This document shows, in pieces, positions 48,778-56,769 of a stretch of DNA of 64,000 bases (position 1 is its first letter; every line of letters starts with the position of its first letter). Below the pieces are notes generated by a model. It saw only the letters and a list, made by a program, of their open reading frames with translations. It made no database searches and was not told the DNA's origin. The position numbers were made by a program, and so were the translations under genes. The DNA is from Neisseria sp. Marseille-Q5346 (GTDB lineage Bacteria > Pseudomonadota > Gammaproteobacteria > Burkholderiales > Neisseriaceae): assembly GCF_946902045.1 (NCBI RefSeq), contig NZ_OX336253.1, forward strand, positions 2,290,814-2,354,813, read 5' to 3'.

Positions 48778-50556
48778 ATGAACGCCGGATTGGTAGAAAG
48801 ACTGACTGAAATCGAGGCTCAAGCCGCTTTGCTTGGACGGGGAGAACGGTCGGAGTATCTGAAACGGTCGGCACAGGATTTAGGGGTATCGCTCGCTACG
48901 CTCTATCGGAAATTGGAGTCTGTGAGTGTTAAGCCGAGCCGAAAACGGCGAAGCGATGCCGGTAAAACGGAACTGAAGCTGGAAGAAGCCAAACTGATTT
49001 CGGTTGTACTGGTGGAGGCCATGAGGCGCAACGGCAAGCGGTTGATGTCGGTCAAGCAAGCAGTGGAGATGCTGCGAGCCAACGGCAAAATCGAGGCGGC
49101 GCGGATTGATGAGGAAACGGGGGAAGTAAGTCCTCTTTCTGAAAACACCATTACCCGGGCTTTACGAGAGTACAAGCTACATCCCGACCAATTACTTCAG
49201 CCTGATCCTGTCAGCCGTATGAAATCTGAACATCCGAATCATTGCTGGCAAATCGACCCTAGTTTGTGTGTTTTGTATTACCTGCCGCGACACGGCAAGG
49301 ATACGGGGCTTAGGGTGATGAAAGAGGAGGAATTCTACAAAAACAAACCTAAAAATGTTGTGAAGATTGAGCAAGACCGCGTGTGGCGTTACACCGGCAC
49401 CGACCATGCCAGTGGAACGATTGTCGCCCGGTACTACTTCGGTGGCGAGACGAGTGCGAACTTGTGCGATTTCTTCATCTTCATGATGCAAGCCAAGGAG
49501 GATGTACATAAGGATCCTATACGCGGTGTGCCGCGCATGGTCATGCTTGACCCGGGAAGTGCGAATACGTCGTCTGCTTTTAAAACGCTGTGCAAGTCGC
49601 TTGATGTGCATGTGCAGATCAATAAACCCGGCAACCCCCGTGCCAAAGGTCAGGTAGAGAAAGCCAATGACATTGTGGAAACGTCATTTGAAAGCGGTTT
49701 GCGCTTTACCGAGGTGCACGATATCGACCAACTGAATGCCCTGGCAGAGCGTTGGATGCGTTACTACAACGGTACGCAGATTCACAGCCGTCACGGTATG
49801 ACCCGCTATCAGGCGTGGAACAAAATCAAACCGGAGCAGCTGATCCTGCCGCCTCCTGCGGAATATTGTCGTGAGCTGGCAATCAGTGCGCCAAAAGAAG
49901 CCAAGGTATCGGCTGATTTGGAAATACGCTTCGGCGGTCGTTTCTACAGTGTGAAAGCCATTCAGGGCATATTGGTTGGGCAGAAGGTTTTAGTAGCCAA
50001 AAACCCTTGGGAAGAGAACGGAGCGCGAGTAGCAACGTTTGATGCAGACGGCCGCGAAACATGGGTGGCTGTGCCGGAAGTGGTGTTTGACGATATGGGC
50101 TTCAGAGCCGATTCGGCAGTCATCGGTGAGGAGTACAAGGCACCGGGCAATACTGCTACCCAGCAACATGCGAAGGAACTCGACAAGATGGCTATGGGTG
50201 CGGAAACGCTGGAACAGGCCGCAGCCAATCGAAAAGGCAAGGCTGTACCGTTCGGTGGATCTATAGATCCATTCAAGCACCAAGAAGATACGCTCGCTAC
50301 ACGCAATACGCTCTATTTGGAGCGTGGCGGCCAGCAGATGGAATACAACCGGATGGAAGTCGCCGAGCAGGTATTGAGCAAGGTGGAAATAGCGAAGCTG
50401 TTGAAGCCGCGTATCGAAGCCGAAGGTGGCGACTGGAAACAGGCTGTTGCGCTCATTACCAAACACTACCCAGGCGGTGTGGCCGCCAGTCAGTTGGAAG
50501 CGGTTTTTGACAAGCTGAAAACGGCAGGCCGTCTGAAATTACATAAAACCGGTTAG
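48778..50556 (+). CDS. MuA-type DDE transposase
   Basis: 592 residues. N-terminal HTH segment (SAQDLGVSLATLYRKL), integrase core with D160 (HCWQIDPSLCVLYY), D258 (MVMLDPGSANTSSAF) and E294 (RAKGQVEKANDIVE), then the Mu transposase C-terminal barrel (DLEIRFGGRFYSVKAIQGILVGQKVLV). Catalyses strand transfer for both insertion and replication. MuB follows. Confidence 0.95.
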   Translation: MNAGLVERLTEIEAQAALLGRGERSEYLKRSAQDLGVSLATLYRKLESVSVKPSRKRRSDAGKTELKLEEAKLISVVLVEAMRRNGKRLMSVKQAVEMLRANGKIEAARIDEETGEVSPLSENTITRALREYKLHPDQLLQPDPVSRMKSEHPNHCWQIDPSLCVLYYLPRHGKDTGLRVMKEEEFYKNKPKNVVKIEQDRVWRYTGTDHASGTIVARYYFGGETSANLCDFFIFMMQAKEDVHKDPIRGVPRMVMLDPGSANTSSAFKTLCKSLDVHVQINKPGNPRAKGQVEKANDIVETSFESGLRFTEVHDIDQLNALAERWMRYYNGTQIHSRHGMTRYQAWNKIKPEQLILPPPAEYCRELAISAPKEAKVSADLEIRFGGRFYSVKAIQGILVGQKVLVAKNPWEENGARVATFDADGRETWVAVPEVVFDDMGFRADSAVIGEEYKAPGNTATQQHAKELDKMAMGAETLEQAAANRKGKAVPFGGSIDPFKHQEDTLATRNTLYLERGGQQMEYNRMEVAEQVLSKVEIAKLLKPRIEAEGGDWKQAVALITKHYPGGVAASQLEAVFDKLKTAGRLKLHKTG

Positions 50557-50557
50557 G

Positions 50558-50583
50558 CAAATGCGACGACGTCGTCGCATTTG
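50558..50583. repeat. GCGACGACGTCGTCGC palindrome, site 2
   Basis: 26-bp perfect palindrome (half CAAATGCGACGAC) in the 41-bp gap between transposase and MuB; GAGAGG SD follows, ATG at 50598. Confidence 0.75.
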
Positions 50584-50597
50584 TAGAGAGGAAAACG

Positions 50598-51743
50598 ATG
50601 AAACAAAGTTTTCAAAAAATCGGCAAATCCTATGCCGCCGTCGCAGCCGAAATCGGATGCAGCAAGCCAATGCTGGTAGCGGTAGTCAATCACGGGCAAT
50701 GGCCGAAAAAAAACGCAGCCGAGCTGCGAAGGAAATTGAAACAATTTTTTGAAAAGAATGGTGCGGAAATCCCAGCGAGCCTGAGAAACGAGCCGGAAAC
50801 CGCACCTGCCCAAGCAACTTACGAAGACAAGGACAATGAGATGTTACTACGAAAAGCAACCCTGAACCAAGCCGCAAAACAGCATTTTGGATTATTCCGC
50901 GACCCGTTCAACGATGAAATCCAGTCGGCAGACGATGTGTATATGACGTCAGATGTGCGTTATGTACGTGAGGCAATGTTTCAGACGGCCTGTCATGGCG
51001 GTTTTGTGGCAGTGGTCGGTGAAAGCGGCGCGGGTAAATCTACACTGCGCGAAGACCTGCAAGACCGTATCAACCGCGAAGGCCGTCAGATTGTGTTGAT
51101 TGAGCCTTATGTGCTGGCAATGGAAGACAACGACCAAAAGGGCAAGACACTCAAAGCGGTACATATCGCTGAGGCAATTTTGGAGGCGGTTGCGCCTGGA
51201 ACAAGCCCGAAACGCAGTCCGGAGGCTCGTTTCCGCCAAATCCATCGCGCTCTGACTGAAAGCGCAAAAGCCGGTAACAAGCACCTGCTGCTGATTGAAG
51301 AGGCTCATGGCCTGCCTCTGCCGACCCTGAAACACTTGAAACGCTTTTTTGAGCTGAAGAACGGTTTTGAACGACTGCTCGGCATCGTCTTAATCGGACA
51401 GACGGAGTTGGCGCAAAAGCTCAGCGAAAACAATCCTGCTGTGCGCGAGGTGGTGCAACGTTGCGAGGTGGTTACCCTCCTGCCTCTGACTGACGGCAAG
51501 CTGGAAGGTTATTTGAAACACAAGTTTGCCCGGGTCGGTGCAGATGTTTCAAAAATCTTGAACCAAAGTGCAGTGGATGCAGTAGCGGAACGTTTAACTG
51601 TGAAGAGCAGAACGAGCAAAGGGATTGAACAGAACAGTCTGCTCTATCCTCTGGCCGTCAATAATCTTGTGGCTGCGGCGATGAATCAGGCGGCGGAATT
51701 GGGGTTCGAGCTTGTTGACGGCGATGTGGTACGGGGAGTGTGA
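50598..51743 (+). CDS. MuB-type ATP-dependent target activator
   Basis: 381 residues. N-terminal HTH (IGKSYAAVAAEIGCSKPMLVAVVNHGQWPKK), AAA+ ATPase with Walker A GESGAGKST (141-149), Walker B HLLLIEEAHGLP, and a C-terminal helical domain. Delivers target DNA to the transposase and gives target immunity. Confidence 0.93.
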   Translation: MKQSFQKIGKSYAAVAAEIGCSKPMLVAVVNHGQWPKKNAAELRRKLKQFFEKNGAEIPASLRNEPETAPAQATYEDKDNEMLLRKATLNQAAKQHFGLFRDPFNDEIQSADDVYMTSDVRYVREAMFQTACHGGFVAVVGESGAGKSTLREDLQDRINREGRQIVLIEPYVLAMEDNDQKGKTLKAVHIAEAILEAVAPGTSPKRSPEARFRQIHRALTESAKAGNKHLLLIEEAHGLPLPTLKHLKRFFELKNGFERLLGIVLIGQTELAQKLSENNPAVREVVQRCEVVTLLPLTDGKLEGYLKHKFARVGADVSKILNQSAVDAVAERLTVKSRTSKGIEQNSLLYPLAVNNLVAAAMNQAAELGFELVDGDVVRGV

Positions 51744-51744
51744 G

Positions 51745-51957
51745 ATGAGTATGCGTACGAAAATTAAAGTTATCTGTTTGTGTTTCATCGTTGGGGCCGG
51801 TCAAGCTTTTTTGTTGGAAACCATTAGTAGTAAATCTGTACAGCCAAACTGCGATAAAGAGGTTGCCGACCAGTTATGGGAGACGGTGTATGGCGGAATG
51901 AGCGATACGGACAAAATGGCAGGCGTGGTTTTGGAACCCATCGGAGCGGAAAAATGA
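51745..51957 (+). CDS. small membrane/secreted phage protein
   Basis: 70 residues from ATG 51745 right after the MuB stop, with GGGGAG upstream. Hydrophobic start (KIKVICLCFIVGAGQAFLL) and a soluble end (CDKEVADQLWETVYGGMSDTDKMAGVVLEPIGAEK). No family recognised. Confidence 0.6.
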   Translation: MSMRTKIKVICLCFIVGAGQAFLLETISSKSVQPNCDKEVADQLWETVYGGMSDTDKMAGVVLEPIGAEK

Positions 51958-52148
51958 ACAGGGATTACAGCAAAATCAAAGTGTCGGTATGGCGCGAAAA
52001 AGGCGGTCATCTTGTCACTGAGCTGACAACGGTGTCGGGTAAGTTTGTGATGATGTATGTGTCATCTCGGCTATCGGATGAAATTGAGGATGTGGTTCAG
52101 ACGGCATTGCGGTGTTTGAGCCGTAAGGATTTGGAGATGGTGAGATGA
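51954..52148 (+). CDS. hypothetical early phage protein
   Basis: 64 residues from ATG 51954 (overlaps previous stop). MNRDYSKIKVSVWREKGGHLVTELTTVSGKFVMMYVSSRLSDEIEDVVQTALRCL. Coupled to genes on both sides (ATGA at 52145-52148). Unknown role. Confidence 0.6.
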   Translation: MNRDYSKIKVSVWREKGGHLVTELTTVSGKFVMMYVSSRLSDEIEDVVQTALRCLSRKDLEMVR

Positions 52149-52432
52149 CAATTTATCTAAATATCGCCCGTGACGGCATTATCAAGGTTACTCAGGATGC
52201 TGCTTTGGGAAACCAAGAAGGCGATACAGATTACCTGAGTAAAGAGCTGAATGAGGGCTGTACGCTTGAAGAAGTTTATGCGGTTGTCGCTGCAAATACA
52301 TCTTGGAGAAATGGGTTGTTTTATTTCCCTCCAGTGGATGTAGAAGATGGAGATCAGGCATGTGATGCAGCTATTGATTTTTCCGACTTGGTTTATTGCA
52401 GCCTCAAAAGTCTGATGGAGGCAAGAACATGA
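52145..52432 (+). CDS. hypothetical early phage protein
   Basis: 95 residues, acidic (MTIYLNIARDGIIKVTQDAALGNQEGDTDYLSKELNEGCTLEEVYAVVAANTSW). Overlaps both neighbours by four bases, indicating coupled translation. No family recognised. Confidence 0.6.
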   Translation: MTIYLNIARDGIIKVTQDAALGNQEGDTDYLSKELNEGCTLEEVYAVVAANTSWRNGLFYFPPVDVEDGDQACDAAIDFSDLVYCSLKSLMEART

Positions 52433-52911
52433 AAGTACGCTGCCCTACCTGCGGTGCGGTGATGAGCTTGGATGTCTTAATCGCGCATGACGATGCCCGT
52501 GAAGCCCTGATTGCTCTAACCGGCATTTCGGACGAGCTGGTCAAAGCGATGTTGCGGTATTTGACACTGTTTCGTCCGGCTGAAAAGGATTTAAGTTTTA
52601 ACAGAGTTTCAAAGCTATTGGGAGATTTGCTGCCTATGATTCAGGCAAGGATGGTCGAGCGCAACCGTAAGCAATATGCAGCTCCCCGTGAAGCATGGAT
52701 TTGGGCTGCAAACCGATGTATTGAGGCGCGTGACTCAGGCCGTCTGAAAACTCCCCTAACAAGTCACGGGTTCTTACTGGAAAACATCACATTTTGGCAG
52801 CCGGAAAAAATGGCTTCAACTCCTGTCTGTAATGTGGTTGAGTCAGGGACAAAGCTTCGTGCCGGTGTGGGGAATTTGATGGAGTGGGCAGGAAATGGAG
52901 AACCAGCATGA
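52429..52911 (+). CDS. early phage protein with N-terminal zinc ribbon
   Basis: 160 residues from ATG 52429. RCPTCGAVMSLDVLIAHDDAREALIALTGISDELVKAMLRYLTLFRPAEKDLSFNRVSKLLGDLLP. The CPTC pair has no second Cys pair close by, so the metal site may be shared between subunits or absent. A conserved-looking Mu-like early gene, function unknown. An AG-DUS lies within (52739). Confidence 0.65.
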   Translation: MKVRCPTCGAVMSLDVLIAHDDAREALIALTGISDELVKAMLRYLTLFRPAEKDLSFNRVSKLLGDLLPMIQARMVERNRKQYAAPREAWIWAANRCIEARDSGRLKTPLTSHGFLLENITFWQPEKMASTPVCNVVESGTKLRAGVGNLMEWAGNGEPA

Positions 52912-53356
52912 ATGGTTGAAAAAGGAAATCGCCAAAGGGTTTATGTTGCTATCGGCCTTAAATCTAAAAGGCCGCCCGGCTGCCAAAGACCTGACGGCGG
53001 TAGCCCAAGTATGGTACGGCCTTCTGCTCAAACAAAAATGGCAGCCTGATCGTGATGTGTCAAGGGTAAAAATGGCGTTTGAGAATATCGCTGTCTTACA
53101 GAACGAATGGCCGAATCCATCTGACTTAATCCGCTATCTGCCGCCTTTGGAAATAAAGATGGTGCCTAGGTTGGATGAAAAACATACTCCTACTACATAC
53201 GGTAAACAGCAAGCAAAAGCATTGAAACAGAAGTTGGCAGTATTGAAAACTGCGCCCTGCATGAACAGGGAATGGATACACGGCCAACGACACCGTACAG
53301 TGGATGAATGTAGAAAGATATATGCCGACAGGCAGAAAGGTATTAAAAATGAATGA
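52895..53356 (+). CDS. hypothetical early phage protein
   Basis: 153 residues from ATG 52895, starting inside the previous gene. Basic C-terminal half (QAKALKQKLAVLKTAPCMNREWIHGQRHRTVDECRKIYADRQKG). Seen by position as a Mu-like early gene; no family recognised. Confidence 0.6.
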   Translation: MENQHEWLKKEIAKGFMLLSALNLKGRPAAKDLTAVAQVWYGLLLKQKWQPDRDVSRVKMAFENIAVLQNEWPNPSDLIRYLPPLEIKMVPRLDEKHTPTTYGKQQAKALKQKLAVLKTAPCMNREWIHGQRHRTVDECRKIYADRQKGIKNE

Positions 53357-53960
53357 ACTGGATTTGAGCAAATACCGCAAAGATGCCAAAGGTAATTTGG
53401 TGCCGGTAGACAATATTAAGGAAATGGATTTATTGCGCGACGAGCTGGTCATGGAGCTGGCAGGAAAGGCTCGGTCGGTACAAGAAAAGATTGTGGATTT
53501 CAAACGTGGTGCTGTTGAGGATATTGCGGCCTTTGTACAGCTCTCCGCCGACCGTTACGACGTATCGTTGGGCGGCAAGAAAGGCAATGTCACTCTTCAC
53601 AGCTTCGACGGGCAATATCGTGTAAATCTTGCTATGCAGGACACACTGGTCTTTGATGAAGGTCTGCTTGCCGCCAAGGCCTTGATTGATGAGTGCATCA
53701 ATGAGTGGACCGAGGGTAGCCGGACGGAGTTGAAAACGCTCATTAATGCGGCATTCCAGGTTGATAAAGAAGGCAATATCTCTACTGCTCGTGTTCTTGG
53801 GCTGCGCCGGTTGGCAATTAAAGATGAGAAATGGCAACGCGCTATGGATGCTTTGAGCGATAGTTTGCAAGTTCATACAAGCAAGCAATTTGTACGAATT
53901 TACGAACGTGGTCAAGACGGCGAGTATCAGCTGATGAACTTGGATATTGCGAAAGTGTGA
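53349..53960 (+). CDS. DUF3164-family phage protein
   Basis: 203 residues from ATG 53349. KYRKDAKGNLVPVDNIKEMDLLRDELVMELAGKARSVQEKIVDFKRGAVEDIAAFVQLSADRYDVSLGGKKGNVTLHSFDGQYRVNLAMQD matches DUF3164, found in the early region of transposable phages. Function unknown, possibly a sigma- or DNA-binding accessory. Confidence 0.82.
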   Translation: MNELDLSKYRKDAKGNLVPVDNIKEMDLLRDELVMELAGKARSVQEKIVDFKRGAVEDIAAFVQLSADRYDVSLGGKKGNVTLHSFDGQYRVNLAMQDTLVFDEGLLAAKALIDECINEWTEGSRTELKTLINAAFQVDKEGNISTARVLGLRRLAIKDEKWQRAMDALSDSLQVHTSKQFVRIYERGQDGEYQLMNLDIAKV

Positions 53961-53962
53961 CC

Positions 53963-54079
53963 ATGCTGCTGTTTTTATTTTCTGCCTCAATCTTCGTCTA
54001 TTGGTTAATCCACTTGGTATTTCGGGTAGACGATTGGAAAGACCAAGATGAAGACAACTGGCTGGACGGAGAAGATTAA
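53963..54079 (+). CDS. 38-residue membrane peptide
   Basis: MLLFLFSASIFVYWLIHLVF then RVDDWKDQDEDNWLDGED. One membrane span and a strongly acidic tail. Starts two bases after the DUF3164 stop; that position and the clean amphipathic layout support it, but no SD is evident. Confidence 0.5.
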   Translation: MLLFLFSASIFVYWLIHLVFRVDDWKDQDEDNWLDGED

Positions 54080-54135
54080 AGAGTTTAACCGCGCGGCACG
54101 GTCTGCCGCTTTTATTAAATCATTTGGAGTTAATC

Positions 54136-54411
54136 ATGCATAAAACTGAATTGGTGGCCGCATTGGCCGAAAAAGCAAACGTAAGCAAATCTACTGCAGC
54201 TGATGTCTTGAATGCCTTTGAGACTGTTGTGACTAACGAGCTGATTGCCGGTGGCGAGGTTCGATTAACCGGTTTCGGTACGTTCTATGTTGTAGACAAG
54301 GCAGAACGTCAAGGTCGTAACCCTAAGACCGGCGAGGCATTGGTCATCGCTGCCCATACTACGCCTAAATTTAAAGCCGGTACGGATTTGAAAAAAGCAG
54401 TCAATCCATAG
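54136..54411 (+). CDS. HU-family DNA-binding protein
   Basis: 91 residues from ATG 54136 after TTTGGAGT. MHKTELVAALAEKANVSKSTAADVLNAFETVVTNELIAGGEVRLTGFGTFYVVDKAERQGRNPKTGEAL: the RNPKTGE DNA-intercalating arm is intact. Mu needs host HU for its transpososome; this phage carries its own HU homologue in the early operon. Confidence 0.93.
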   Translation: MHKTELVAALAEKANVSKSTAADVLNAFETVVTNELIAGGEVRLTGFGTFYVVDKAERQGRNPKTGEALVIAAHTTPKFKAGTDLKKAVNP

Positions 54412-54420
54412 CCAGGCTAT

Positions 54421-54457
54421 AAAAAAGGCCGTCTGAAAGTTTCAGACGGCCTTTTTT
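54421..54457 (+). terminator. AG-DUS pair terminator after HU gene
   Basis: AAAAAAGGCCGTCTGAAAG / TTTCAGACGGCCTTTTTT; ends the first early transcript. Confidence 0.88.
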
Positions 54458-54558
54458 ATTTGCCAAATGACTACCGGCAAATGTAGAATCAGGCATAATA
54501 TATTGATTTATTTAAATATATGAAACAACGTTTCAGTATGTGAAAAGAAAGGATTAGC

Positions 54559-55038
54559 ATGGAAACGGCAAAAGCGAAAAAACAGCGTTTAATCCGTCTG
54601 ATTCACGTCGGTAAAACGCAGTTGATGATGGCCGATAGCGAGTACCGTACGCTATTGGCCAATATTTCGCGCGGGAAAACGAGCAGCACTAAGTTGTCGG
54701 TCGATGAGTTAGAACTGGTGGTAACGGCTCTGAAGGCGCGTGGTTTTGTAGTAACGACAAAAGCGCAGGCTAAAAGTGACAAGCCGGATATTAAAGTCCG
54801 GCCTGCCCATCCTGCAGTTGATGGCCAAATTAAAAAAATACGTGCGTTATGGCTTGAGCTACACGGTATCGGTGCAGTAAGAAATCCGTCCGAGCTGGCT
54901 TTGGGCAGATTTGTAAAGCGTATGGTCGGCGTTGATTATCATGGCTGGCTTGATATTGATAATGCACAGAAGGTCATTGAACACTTGAAACAATGGTTGT
55001 TACGCGAGGAAAGAAAACTGGAGGTGCTAAGTGGCTGA
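54559..55038 (+). CDS. gemA: GemA protein (DUF1018)
   Basis: 159 residues. KQRLIRLIHVGKTQLMMADSEYRTLLANISRGKTSSTKLSVDELELVVTALKARGF is the DUF1018/GemA core, and IRALWLELHGIGAVRNPSELALGRFVKRMVGVDYHGWLDIDNAQKVIEHLKQW the second half. In Mu, GemA modulates host gene expression. Its stop overlaps mor. Confidence 0.88.
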   Translation: METAKAKKQRLIRLIHVGKTQLMMADSEYRTLLANISRGKTSSTKLSVDELELVVTALKARGFVVTTKAQAKSDKPDIKVRPAHPAVDGQIKKIRALWLELHGIGAVRNPSELALGRFVKRMVGVDYHGWLDIDNAQKVIEHLKQWLLREERKLEVLSG

Positions 55039-55375
55039 TGAACGCGTACCCGAGCTGGTGACCGATTTGGAAGACCAAATGTCTGCCTGTTTATGTTCTG
55101 AGCTGCCGATGTTGGATAAAACTCAGGCGAAGGTGGTAAGTAAGAAGGTGGCAAGATTCATTACGGACAACTGGGGAGGCCAATTGATTTATATCCCGAA
55201 GAACCATATCGGCAAGGTATCGGAAAGAGACCAACAGGTATATCGGGAATTTAATGGTAAGAATCATGCAGCGTTAAGTAAGAAATTTGATTTAACTGTT
55301 CAACAAATCTATCGCATTGTGAAAGCAGTCGGAGATGCGGAAAGGTCGAAAAGACAGACTGATTTGTTTGGATAA
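55031..55375 (+). CDS. mor: Mor-type middle transcription activator
   Basis: 114 residues from GTG 55031, overlapping the gemA stop. GGQLIYIPKNHIGKVSERDQQVYREFNGKNHAALSKKFDLTVQQIYRIVKAVGD is the Mor/C family with its strand followed by HTH. In Mu it drives the middle promoter just downstream; here that downstream region leads to the protease-scaffold gene rather than to lysis genes. Confidence 0.9.
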   Translation: MADERVPELVTDLEDQMSACLCSELPMLDKTQAKVVSKKVARFITDNWGGQLIYIPKNHIGKVSERDQQVYREFNGKNHAALSKKFDLTVQQIYRIVKAVGDAERSKRQTDLFG

Positions 55376-55396
55376 GTCTCGTAATAAAACGGAATG

Positions 55397-55426
55397 GCGG
55401 TCAGGTTTTATCCTGACCGCTTTTAT
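55397..55426 (+). terminator. terminator after mor
   Basis: GCGGTCAGG / CCTGACCGC hairpin followed by TTTTAT. The stretch to 55589 also holds an AG-DUS (about 55540) and must contain the promoter for the head genes. Confidence 0.8.
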
Positions 55427-55589
55427 ATTGCGTTTCTCGTCTTGGTCGGGGGTTTGCCTACCCTGAGCCATAAACTCGCTAAAAATGCCGTTTTTGCGCA
55501 TTTTGAGTAAAACATGTTTTAAACCGCATTAAAAGCTGTTTCAGACGGCCTTTGTCAAAATAGCCTCATCAATCCGATGGGGCTTTTTT

Positions 55590-56723
55590 GTGAAAAAGTT
55601 GTTTGAAATTTTTAAATCCGGCACGCGTACTGACAATAACGGCCGAAAAGTGACGATTACCGATGCGGATGTGGCTCAGGCAGCTGCGGCTTATGATCCA
55701 AAGCTGCATGAAGCACCACTGGTTATCGGCCATCCGAAGACCGATGCTCCGGCCTATGGCTGGGTGGGCAGTCTGCAAGCCGATGGTGGTGTGCTGTCAG
55801 CCGATTTTGCGCAAATGGACGATGATTTTGTCAGTCTTGTACAAAGCGGCCGCTACAAAAAAGTGTCGGCCAGTTTCTATCCGCCCGACAGCCCGAGCAA
55901 TCCGAAGCCAGGCTCTTGGTATCTGCGCCATGTCGGTTTTCTCGGTGCGCAACCACCTGCGGTAAAAGGTTTATCCGCCATTAATTTTGCTGAAGACGAT
56001 GAGTATGTCGAGTTTTCCGAATATGCACACCGCCGCACGGCCTCGATTTTCCGCCGTCTGCGTGAGTGGCTGATTGAGCAGTACGACGCGGCCACCGCCG
56101 ATAAAGTAGTTGCCGATTGGGAAATTCGCGACATTGAAGAATCGGCAGACTGGCAGCCCGAACCGCCCACACCGGCATTTGCCGACCCTGTAACCCCAAA
56201 CGAATCTCAAACCCATGAAAACAAGGAGACCTCTATGTCGCCCGAAGAACAACTGGCAGCCGAAAAAGCCGCCCGTGAACAAGCCGAAGCTAAGGCAGCC
56301 GCTGCGGAAGCAGAGCTGAAACGCTTGCAAGACGAGCAAGACCAAGCCTTGCGTGAAGGTCAACATGATCAGAATGCCGAATTTGCCGAAGCCTTGGTAA
56401 AAGAAGGCCGTCTGAAACCCGCTGATAAGGATTTGGTGGTGCAGGTATTGGACTTCGCAGAATACCCCGAACATACCAGCGTCGATTTTGGCGAAGGCAG
56501 CACCATTGGCGAAGCGTTGCGCCAATTCTTGCGCAACCTGCCGGAAGTATTGCCAAGCGGCCACTATACCAAAGGGACTACTCCTATAGCTTCCTCCGGA
56601 CTGCCGGCCGATTTTGCCGAAGCGGCTAATCCTGATGCGCTGAGCCATCACGAACGTGCTGTGGCTTTAGCAGCTAAAGAAGGCATCAGCTACGAAGAAG
56701 CGGCACGCCGTACCGCCGTTTAA
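55590..56723 (+). CDS. Mu gpI-like capsid protease with scaffold domain
   Basis: 377 residues from GTG 55590. N-terminal protease region (TITDADVAQAAAAYDPKLHEAPLVIGHPKTDAPAYGWVGSL, SASFYPPDSPSNPKPGSWYLRHVGFLGAQPPAVKGL) and C-terminal coiled-coil scaffold (SPEEQLAAEKAAREQAEAKAAAAEAELKRLQDEQDQ). As in Mu, it would shape and mature the prohead. An internal start provides the scaffold alone. Confidence 0.87.
   Translation: MKKLFEIFKSGTRTDNNGRKVTITDADVAQAAAAYDPKLHEAPLVIGHPKTDAPAYGWVGSLQADGGVLSADFAQMDDDFVSLVQSGRYKKVSASFYPPDSPSNPKPGSWYLRHVGFLGAQPPAVKGLSAINFAEDDEYVEFSEYAHRRTASIFRRLREWLIEQYDAATADKVVADWEIRDIEESADWQPEPPTPAFADPVTPNESQTHENKETSMSPEEQLAAEKAAREQAEAKAAAAEAELKRLQDEQDQALREGQHDQNAEFAEALVKEGRLKPADKDLVVQVLDFAEYPEHTSVDFGEGSTIGEALRQFLRNLPEVLPSGHYTKGTTPIASSGLPADFAEAANPDALSHHERAVALAAKEGISYEEAARRTAV
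56235..56723 (+). CDS. internal-start scaffold protein (Mu gpZ-like)
   Basis: 162 residues in frame with the protease gene, from ATG 56235 with AAGGAG eight bases upstream, a stronger site than that of the full gene. Encodes only the coiled-coil scaffold part. Mu makes its scaffold Z the same way from within gene I. Confidence 0.7.
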   Translation: MSPEEQLAAEKAAREQAEAKAAAAEAELKRLQDEQDQALREGQHDQNAEFAEALVKEGRLKPADKDLVVQVLDFAEYPEHTSVDFGEGSTIGEALRQFLRNLPEVLPSGHYTKGTTPIASSGLPADFAEAANPDALSHHERAVALAAKEGISYEEAARRTAV

Positions 56724-56726
56724 CCC

Positions 56727-56750
56727 AAAAGCGACGATGTCGTCGCATTT
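56727..56750. repeat. GCGACGATGTCGTCGC palindrome, site 3
   Basis: Imperfect copy of the palindromes at 47901 and 50558 (two differences), ending 19 bases before the capsid ATG 56770; SD AAAGGATG between. Confidence 0.7.
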
Positions 56751-56769
56751 CAATTTGAAAGGATGAACG

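Noticed and set aside
55971-56651. 226-codon minus-strand open frame opposite the protease-scaffold gene
   Set aside because: Shadow caused by codon usage of the coiled-coil region.
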